A stretch of 6,742 nucleotides of DNA from Verrucomicrobiota bacterium (lineage in GTDB: Bacteria; Verrucomicrobiota; Verrucomicrobiia; Chthoniobacterales; UBA10450), in contig QHQU01000076.1 of the NCBI GenBank assembly GCA_003219925.1, positions 1 through 6,742 of the forward strand, given 5' to 3'. A program made the position numbers and the translations under genes. This document shows, in pieces, positions 1-5,103 of the stretch. The notes under the pieces are model-generated. The model saw nothing but the letters and a program-made list of their open reading frames with translations, searched no databases and was not told the DNA's origin. Positions within the stretch are counted from its first letter, which is position 1. Every line of letters starts with the position of its first letter.

Positions 1-1
1 C

Positions 2-469
2 ATTGATATCGACAAGGTCAATCAGCGGATCAGCCTCGGGATCAAGCAACTGAGTGAAGATCCGTGGAAGAATATTGATCAAAAATATAAGATCGGTGAT
101 TTGGTTAAAGGCAAGGTAACAAAGCTGGCGAGCTTCGGTGCGTTCGTTCAATTACAGGACGATATCGATGGACTCGTTCATATTTCCCAGCTGAGCGAAG
201 ATCATGTCGCCAAAGTCAAAGACGTGCTCAAGGTCGGGCAGGAAGTAGAAGCTCGCGTGATCAAGGTGGACAAAGTGGAGCGCCGCATTGGTCTGTCCAT
301 TAAGGCAGCGAACTACTCGGAAGAAGAACTGCGCAAAGAATCCGAAGCGTTCGATACGCTGCGCCCAGGCGAAGACATGGTCGGCTTGGAGAAGGCCTTT
401 GCTGCCGCCGAGCAGGAAGACTATCGCCCCGGTGAAGGGAAGAAATCGAACGATTCCAAAGGCAATTAG
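2..469 (+). CDS. rpsA: 30S ribosomal protein S1, C-terminal part (5' end outside window)
   Basis: The reading frame is open from the window edge to the TAA at 467-469, giving the last 155 residues. Residues 1-14 are the end of one S1 motif, shown by the typical RISLGIKQL ending. A linker follows (DPWKNIDQKY), then one complete S1 RNA-binding domain at about residues 30-102, with KGKVTKLASFGAFVQL, DGLVHISQLS and RRIGLSIKA. The S1 protein brings mRNA to the 30S subunit. The linker pattern of LGIKQL followed by PW is typical of true ribosomal S1 rather than other S1-domain proteins. After the domain there is a charged tail of about 53 residues that ends in a Lys/Ser/Asn-rich stretch and is probably disordered. 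An internal TTG at 101 lies inside the domain and is not a credible start. The gene converges on the minus-strand gene ending at 548. Confidence 0.93.
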   Translation: MDIDKVNQRISLGIKQLSEDPWKNIDQKYKIGDLVKGKVTKLASFGAFVQLQDDIDGLVHISQLSEDHVAKVKDVLKVGQEVEARVIKVDKVERRIGLSIKAANYSEEELRKESEAFDTLRPGEDMVGLEKAFAAAEQEDYRPGEGKKSNDSKGN

Positions 470-547
470 AGATCCTTACTCGTTGAATCGCTAAAACATC
501 GTGTCTGACATTGGCGTCTTGCGAGTTCTTAGCGAAGGCGGCTGAAT

Positions 548-937
548 TTACTTGAGTTCTTCCACGTTGATCTGGTCTACTACCGTACGACCTCCCTCCT
601 GCACCAAGCGCACGTGAACCCTGGCGTTTTTCTTGACGTCAGCGTTGGCGATCACTTTGCCATCGGGCCCGACCACTTGGACCTTCTCACCAATAACGAA
701 GCGCACCGGCTTGCCCGTGCCCGGGTCGATCGTGATCGCCGCTCCGGGCGTATAATCGGTCACAGTTCCCGAATTGCTCCTGCTTGAGCCGGTATTCGTC
801 ATCGAAGTTGTCGCTGGACTCGTCATCGAACTTGTCGCCGGGCTTGAAGTTGTAGGTGACGAGGTGGTGTCGGTTTGTGCTTGAGCGTAGGCGACGATCA
901 GGATCGCGCCGCAAATGAGAGCCAATAATTGTTTCAT
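548..937 (-). CDS. Small exported Ser/Thr/Pro-rich protein of unknown function
   Basis: This is a 129-aa protein that I do not recognise as a named family. The frame can be extended upstream to 1000, but the ATG at 937 is preferred for two reasons. An AAGGG Shine-Dalgarno-like site sits 6 nt upstream (944-948), and this start places a classic Sec signal peptide at the N terminus: MKQ, then a hydrophobic core, then AYAQA with likely cleavage after Ala20. Residues 22-57 are low-complexity Thr/Ser/Pro/Met and partly repeated in 8-residue units. Residues 58-129 look like a small beta-rich domain, with strands such as ITIDPGTGKPVRFVIG, KVQVVGPDGKVI and ARVHVRLVQ. The likely location is periplasmic or surface, with the Ser/Thr segment as a flexible, possibly glycosylated linker. 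The Cys at residue 9 is preceded by Ile, so it does not form a lipobox. The gene is probably monocistronic. Confidence 0.75.
   Translation of the reverse strand: MKQLLALICGAILIVAYAQAQTDTTSSPTTSSPATSSMTSPATTSMTNTGSSRSNSGTVTDYTPGAAITIDPGTGKPVRFVIGEKVQVVGPDGKVIANADVKKNARVHVRLVQEGGRTVVDQINVEELK
797..838. repeat. Short tandem repeat, 24-bp unit, inside the Ser/Thr-rich linker
   Basis: Two copies of an 18-nt sequence beginning CGTCATCGAA lie at 797-814 and 821-838. They are 24 bp apart and differ at one position. They encode the repeated Ser-Met-Thr units of the low-complexity linker. The 24-bp period is in frame (8 residues), so changes in copy number would alter linker length without breaking the gene. 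Confidence 0.7.
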
Positions 938-1056
938 AATATTCCCTTTCACTTTGTGTTTGTTTTGCCTGCGCCCTCCAGTAATCGCCCGATTTGCCAT
1001 GGCTTTCTACCACGTGCCGGGGCAAAAATGGATCGACAGGTACTTGGCTATCGAGT

Positions 1057-1078
1057 CTCAAGCCAGGATTGGCTTGGT
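1057..1078. other. Inverted repeat / hairpin in the divergent intergenic region
   Basis: CAAGCCA (1059-1065) and TGGCTTG (1070-1076) pair perfectly around the 4-nt loop GGAT. A T-G wobble and a C-G pair extend the stem to 1057-1078. A further copy of TTGGCT at 1044-1049 could pair with AGCCA (1061-1065) instead, giving a mutually exclusive stem. No T-run follows on either strand, so it is not a standard intrinsic terminator. It could be an operator, a leader structure or chance. Confidence 0.45.
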
Positions 1079-1232
1079 AACTAAAGATACCTAAATGGAT
1101 TCTCTTTCTGCGCCGCAGCCGTTCCTTTCTCAGACAATCGACACTAAGAGTGCCAAATTGAACTGACGCGAATTGAACAGCATTGGTGATGAGATTTTCT
1201 AAATTTTAGGCGGTAGAGTTTCACGGGCCGCT

Positions 1233-1261
1233 TTTCCACCCAAAATTTGCAAAGCTAATAT
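1233..1261 (+). promoter_or_regulatory. Weak candidate sigma-70-type promoter for the debranching-enzyme operon
   Basis: TTTCCA (1233-1238) and TAATAT (1256-1261) are separated by 17 nt, and each matches the -35 or -10 consensus at four of six positions. Transcription would start near 1268 and leave a leader of about 27 nt before the ATG at 1295. An alternative -35, TTGAAC at 1173-1178, has no good -10 at the right distance. The call rests on pattern alone in an AT-rich stretch. Confidence 0.22.
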
Positions 1262-1294
1262 TTGCAACAAAGCGTTTATCTCTTCACCTGAATC

Positions 1295-3505
1295 ATGACT
1301 AAATCCGGGCACACACTCGCTGCTGCGGTCGACTCCACCGTTGGAGAAGCAAATCCGAATCTAGTCCCAGAGGTTCATTCCATCCACGGCAACGTCGCGG
1401 AAGCGACTGTCATCAAAAACGGGAATTTGTTCTTCCTGAGTGAGCCCGATGGCACCCTTCCCTTGGCTGCGGGACACGGATTCGGCCTTTACTACCACGA
1501 TTGCCGTTTTCTTAACGGCTATGAGCTCAAGATCTGCGGCAAGAAACCGGAAGTGCTGGTTCGTAATGCCGATCGCGGATTCATGGCCACGCTCGGACTG
1601 TCCAATCCAAACGTGAATCTGAACGGGAAGCCGCTACCGAAACATTCGGTCGAGATTCGTTGGGAGCGGATCGCCTCGGCTGAAGATTTGGCGCTTGTCG
1701 ATACGCTCCTGCTGCAAAACCTGACAAGCGAATCGATCAGCTTTTCTCTTGAATTCCAATTCCAGACTGCGTTCGAGGACATCTTTGCCATCCGCGGTCT
1801 TTTCCAGGGAAAACATGGAGTGCGGCATCCGCCGGTCTGGGAGAACAGCGTGTTGTCATTCCGTTACGATGGGGCCGATGAGATTGAGCGGGAAATCGCG
1901 ATCGATTTTTCTCCAGTCCCCGACGAAATGCTCCGGAACATTGCCAGCTATCGGGTCGAACTTGCGCCAAGAGGATCTCGGCAAGTGCGCGTCTCCCTGA
2001 ACGTTTCCACTTCGGAGCCGCGGAAGCGAGCTGCGCGCCGTCCGGCTGGAATCAGATTGGAAGAAAGCCTGGAGCGGGCGGGTGGCTGGCGAGAGCAAGC
2101 AACAAAGGTTCACACCAACAGTCTTCTTTTAAGTCGTGTCATGGACCGTTCTCTGAGCGATCTGAGAATGTTGCGCTGTACTTTGGATGGCGGCGCCAGC
2201 TATTTCGCTGCCGGAGTGCCGTGGTTCGTGGCTTTATTCGGCCGCGACAGCATCATCACCGCCTTACAGACGTTGGCTTACGACCTAAGCATCGCCGAGC
2301 ACACCATCCGTTTGCTGGCCAAATATCAGGGTAAAGAACTAAACCCGTGGCGAGAGGAAGAGCCCGGCAAGATTCTGCACGAGTTGCGCGTCGGCGAGAT
2401 GGCGAACCTGGGCGAGATACCGCACACCCCTTATTACGGGACCGTCGACGCCACCCCGCTCTGGTTGGTTCTCGTCGGAAAACACGCCACCTGGAGCGGC
2501 GAGACACGGTTGTTTGAGGAACTGCGCCCCCAGATCGACGCGGCCCTTAATTGGATCGAACAATATGGGAACGCAGATGGAGATGGATATGTAAAGTATG
2601 ACTGCAAAATCGAGAAGGGCCTCGCGAACCAGGGCTGGAAGGATTCGGGCGACGGGATCGTAAATGCCGATGGTTCATTGGCCGAGCCCCCGATCGCGCT
2701 GGTCGAAGTGCAAGGTTACGTCTACCAGGCGAAAATCGAAATGGCGGCACTTTTTCGTCGCGTAGGCGAAGAAAAGCGGGCAGCCGCACTGGAGGAACAA
2801 GCCGAACACTTACGCGAGCGTTTCGATCGCGATTTTTGGGTCGACGACGGCTACTACGCGCTTGCACTGCAACAGGGCAATCGTCAGGCCGCGGTCCTCT
2901 CCTCCAACGCCGGGCACGCGCTCTGGTCCGGAATCGCTCAGCCGGAACGCGCCGGCAAGATCGCGGAACGGTTGCTTTCTGATGAAATGTTCAACGGTTG
3001 GGGAGTGCGCACTCTGACCAGCGCTGCTCTTCGCTATAATCCACTTGGGTATCATCTGGGAACGGTTTGGCCACATGATAATTCTCTCATTGCAGCCGGC
3101 TTTAAGCGCTATGGCCTTGAGCAGGAGGCGCTCAAGATCATGAGCGGTCTCATCGAAGCCGCCGTTCACTTTCAATCCTATCGCTTACCGGAACTCTTTG
3201 GTGGTTTCGCTCAACAAGATTACGGCATTCCTGTCTCCTACCCTGTGGCATGTCAGCCGCAGGCCTGGTCCGCCGGCGCGATTCCCTATCTCCTTACTGC
3301 CGTGCTCGGACTGGAAGGCAATGGGTTTGAATCAAAACTACGAATCGTGCGCCCAATGTTGCCCGAGAACGTCAATGAAGTAGAAGTCCACGGCCTGAGG
3401 GTAGGCCAGGGCTCAGTCGATTTACGATTTACACGCTCAGGAGACCACGTCGCTGCGAAAGTCCAGCAGTTGAAGGGAAAAATGGAGGTCATCTTGCAAT
3501 TATGA
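1295..3505 (+). CDS. Amylo-alpha-1,6-glucosidase-type glycogen debranching enzyme
   Basis: This 736-aa protein has the two-part build of bacterial amylo-alpha-1,6-glucosidase-like enzymes. The N-terminal beta-sandwich domain (GDE_N_bis type, about residues 40-235) carries KNGNLFFLSEPDGTL and GLYYHDCRFL (64-73). The C-terminal (alpha/alpha)6 glucosidase domain (about 280-710) carries PWFVALFGRDS (309-319), GWKDSGD (447-453), HLGTVWPHDN (587-596) and LPELFGGF (631-638). By analogy with other debranching enzymes, Asp450 is the likely general acid and Glu633 the likely base; this is inference. The expected role is hydrolysis of alpha-1,6-linked glucose or related alpha-glucosides in the cytoplasm, since no signal peptide is seen. 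There is no GH13 4-alpha-glucanotransferase domain, so it is not a eukaryote-type bifunctional enzyme. No Shine-Dalgarno site precedes the ATG, but the next in-frame Met lies inside the N-terminal domain. The stop overlaps the start of the glycosyltransferase gene. Confidence 0.88.
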   Translation: MTKSGHTLAAAVDSTVGEANPNLVPEVHSIHGNVAEATVIKNGNLFFLSEPDGTLPLAAGHGFGLYYHDCRFLNGYELKICGKKPEVLVRNADRGFMATLGLSNPNVNLNGKPLPKHSVEIRWERIASAEDLALVDTLLLQNLTSESISFSLEFQFQTAFEDIFAIRGLFQGKHGVRHPPVWENSVLSFRYDGADEIEREIAIDFSPVPDEMLRNIASYRVELAPRGSRQVRVSLNVSTSEPRKRAARRPAGIRLEESLERAGGWREQATKVHTNSLLLSRVMDRSLSDLRMLRCTLDGGASYFAAGVPWFVALFGRDSIITALQTLAYDLSIAEHTIRLLAKYQGKELNPWREEEPGKILHELRVGEMANLGEIPHTPYYGTVDATPLWLVLVGKHATWSGETRLFEELRPQIDAALNWIEQYGNADGDGYVKYDCKIEKGLANQGWKDSGDGIVNADGSLAEPPIALVEVQGYVYQAKIEMAALFRRVGEEKRAAALEEQAEHLRERFDRDFWVDDGYYALALQQGNRQAAVLSSNAGHALWSGIAQPERAGKIAERLLSDEMFNGWGVRTLTSAALRYNPLGYHLGTVWPHDNSLIAAGFKRYGLEQEALKIMSGLIEAAVHFQSYRLPELFGGFAQQDYGIPVSYPVACQPQAWSAGAIPYLLTAVLGLEGNGFESKLRIVRPMLPENVNEVEVHGLRVGQGSVDLRFTRSGDHVAAKVQQLKGKMEVILQL

Positions 3506-4545
3506 AAATCGCTCAGGTCGCTCCGCTCTATGAAAGCGTCCCGCCACACGGTTACGGCGGAACGGAGCGCGTTGTCTCTTATTTAACGGAAGAGCTCGTG
3601 CGGCTGGGAGAAGAGGTTACGCTTTTCGCCAGCGGCGATTCCAAGACAGCCGCGCACCTGATTCCAATCTCCCCGCGGTCGCTGCGATTGGGTAAGGCGG
3701 TAGACACCCTTGCCCATCATATCGTCCTGCTGGAGGAGGTCTTTCAGCGACTCGATCAATTCGACATCGTTCATTTCCATATCGATTATCTTCACTTCCC
3801 GCTGTCGCGTCGCGCTTCCTTTGCGCACGTTACCACCTTGCACGGCCGGCTCGACCTGCCCGATCTGGCGCCGGTTTACAACGAGTTTCCCGATATGCCT
3901 GTTGTCTCCATTTCGCATTCGCAGCGGCGCCCACTGCCGCAAGCTCAATGGGTGGGAACGGTTTACCACGGGCTACCCGCCGATTCTTTCGACTTCCAGG
4001 AAAAACCCGAAGGCTATTTGCTCTTTCTCGGACGGATTTCGCCGGAAAAACGAGTGGACCGAGCCATTGAGATCGCCCGACGAAGTGGCCGCAAACTAAA
4101 GATCGCGGCCAAGATCGATCGCGTCGACCGCTATTACTTTAACAAACACATCAAGCATCTGCTGAACGAACCCTTCATCGAGTTCGTCGGTGAAGTTCGA
4201 CTTGCGGAAAAAAACAAACTGCTCGGCGGCGCCACTGCTTTCCTGTTTCCGATCGATTGGCCGGAGCCATTCGGGTTAGTAATGATTGAAGCGCTTGCCT
4301 GCGGTACGCCGGTGATCGGTTTTCCGCGCGGTTCGGTCCCCGAAATTATTGTTGAAGGAGAGACAGGCTTTATCGTCGAGGATATCGATCGCGCGGTGGA
4401 AGCGGTGCGGAAAATTGCGCAAATCAGTCGTGCGCGCTGCCGCCGCGAATTCGAACAAAGGTTCACTGATCGGCATATGGCCGAGGACTACATCCGGATT
4501 TACCAGCAATTGCTCAGCCGTTCATCTACTCAAGTTGCAGCCTAG
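3502..4545 (+). CDS. GT4-family (GT-B fold) glycosyltransferase
   Basis: This 347-aa protein has near-standard GT4 length and a GT-B layout. The N-terminal acceptor domain starts with a strand and then the glycine loop HGYGGTER (16-23), which suits nucleotide-sugar glycosyltransferases. Further along are TTLHGRLD, VVSISHSQ and a VYHGLP linker. The C-terminal donor domain starts near 172 with LFLGRISPEK (174-183); Arg178 and Lys183 are the usual phosphate contacts. The retaining-GT signature E-x7-E is present as Glu255 and Glu263 in PEPFGLVMIE, followed by CGTPVIGFPRGSVPEII. No signal peptide or membrane segment is seen. Donor and acceptor sugars cannot be deduced. The ATG overlaps the upstream stop (ATGA), with GGAGG 13 nt before it at 3484-3488, so translational coupling to the debranching enzyme is likely. 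This suggests a joint role in glucan or glucoside metabolism. Confidence 0.9.
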   Translation: MKIAQVAPLYESVPPHGYGGTERVVSYLTEELVRLGEEVTLFASGDSKTAAHLIPISPRSLRLGKAVDTLAHHIVLLEEVFQRLDQFDIVHFHIDYLHFPLSRRASFAHVTTLHGRLDLPDLAPVYNEFPDMPVVSISHSQRRPLPQAQWVGTVYHGLPADSFDFQEKPEGYLLFLGRISPEKRVDRAIEIARRSGRKLKIAAKIDRVDRYYFNKHIKHLLNEPFIEFVGEVRLAEKNKLLGGATAFLFPIDWPEPFGLVMIEALACGTPVIGFPRGSVPEIIVEGETGFIVEDIDRAVEAVRKIAQISRARCRREFEQRFTDRHMAEDYIRIYQQLLSRSSTQVAA

Positions 4546-4546
4546 A

Positions 4547-4572
4547 GTTGCCCGAATAAAGGTAAAGGCAAC
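4547..4572 (+). other. Small inverted repeat in the gap before the third operon gene
   Basis: GTTGCC (4547-4552) and GGCAAC (4567-4572) are perfect complements around a 14-nt loop. They lie directly between the glycosyltransferase stop and the AGGGAAG ribosome binding site at 4574-4580. The pair could form a weak intercistronic hairpin that affects mRNA stability or access to the site. With only six pairs it may be chance. Confidence 0.3.
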
Positions 4573-4585
4573 CAGGGAAGAACTA

Positions 4586-5008
4586 ATGCCAACCAAAGGA
4601 TCAAGAAAAACAAGCAAACGGACCGTTGCAGACCCGCACAAAGGCGATTCAGGTAACACCAAACGTGGCGGAAGCGTCGTCGAACGCATTGTGCGAAAGC
4701 TGACCGGGGGGCTAGGCGCTCGAAGACCGGACTATCAAACTTCGGATGGCGATTATGCCAAAGTGCTAGAGCCGGATTACTGCAAAGCGCGACTACTAGA
4801 AATCGGGGTTGGCAGAAGATTTTGGCAATCCAATCCTTCTCCCGAAAATGCTCACACTTTCTACGAGCGCGTGGTCCAACCGTTGCGACGACTCCATTGC
4901 CAAGGAGTCCTGGAGAAACTTCAGGAAATCACTGCAACCGATGATCGAACTCCTATCGCGGTGGAGATAATCGGCCAGGTCGATCTTACCAAAGTAAGCA
5001 AACAGTAG
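4586..5008 (+). CDS. Hypothetical basic protein, 140 aa
   Basis: I do not recognise this family. The frame is open further upstream, to 4349, but that part lies inside the glycosyltransferase gene. The ATG at 4586 has a good AGGGAAG site 5 nt upstream (4574-4580), so this start is preferred. Residues 1-47 are very rich in Lys and Arg and poor in hydrophobic residues up to about 30, and are probably disordered or bind nucleic acid or acidic surfaces. Residues 48-140 look folded, with a probable helix around 91-115 (ENAHTFYERVVQPL onward) and a terminal strand (PIAVEIIGQVDL). There are two cysteines (66 and 105) and no signal peptide or membrane segment. It is 40 nt after the glycosyltransferase on the same strand with no clear terminator between them, so it may be the third gene of that operon. 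Its role is unknown. Confidence 0.68.
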   Translation: MPTKGSRKTSKRTVADPHKGDSGNTKRGGSVVERIVRKLTGGLGARRPDYQTSDGDYAKVLEPDYCKARLLEIGVGRRFWQSNPSPENAHTFYERVVQPLRRLHCQGVLEKLQEITATDDRTPIAVEIIGQVDLTKVSKQ

Positions 5009-5050
5009 GGACTCCCCCAAGCACTCGCACTTCAGCGATTAGTCACTATC

Positions 5051-5081
5051 CGTGGCAACAAATTCAGAATTTGCCGCCACG
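5051..5081. terminator. Candidate bidirectional terminator hairpin between convergent genes
   Basis: A 15-nt arm (5051-5065, CGTGGCAACAAATTC) and its near-complement (5067-5081) form a stem interrupted by one 2x2 mismatch (AA opposite CC). It lies midway in the 95-nt gap between the converging operon end (5008) and the S74-protein gene end (5104), where a shared terminator is expected. Neither strand has a clear U-tract after the stem, so it is not a textbook intrinsic terminator. It could act as an mRNA 3'-end stabiliser instead. Confidence 0.5.
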
Positions 5082-5103
5082 ATGCGCCTGCGAACAGCGC
5101 TAT

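Larger units (their letters stand above)
938..1294. other. Divergent intergenic region (357 nt), no gene seen
   Basis: This region separates the exported-protein gene (minus) from the debranching-enzyme operon (plus). I see no open frame with a ribosome binding site and protein-like composition. It holds a hairpin at 1057-1078 and two pairs of short direct repeats, each spaced exactly 15 bp: AATTGAAC at 1156-1163 and 1171-1178, and ATTTGCAA at 1245-1252 and 1260-1267. The half near 1295 is AT-richer, as expected for a promoter region. No riboswitch or RNA gene could be recognised by eye. Confidence 0.6.

Noticed and set aside
488..535. Inverted repeat TCGCTAA / TTAGCGA after rpsA as a terminator
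   Set aside because: Seven pairs around a 34-nt loop without a stable inner stem or T-run is too weak. No convincing terminator is seen in the 78-nt gap between rpsA and the converging gene.
687..1061. A 124-codon minus-strand frame overlapping the small exported-protein gene
   Set aside because: It is a shadow in another frame of the Ser/Thr-rich repeat region. Its product is highly charged with no family features, and the overlapping frame has a signal peptide and a good start.
4349..4585. Longer N terminus of the 140-aa protein starting within the glycosyltransferase gene
   Set aside because: This part overlaps the conserved C-terminal end of the glycosyltransferase in another frame, and the ATG at 4586 has a well-placed AGGGAAG site.
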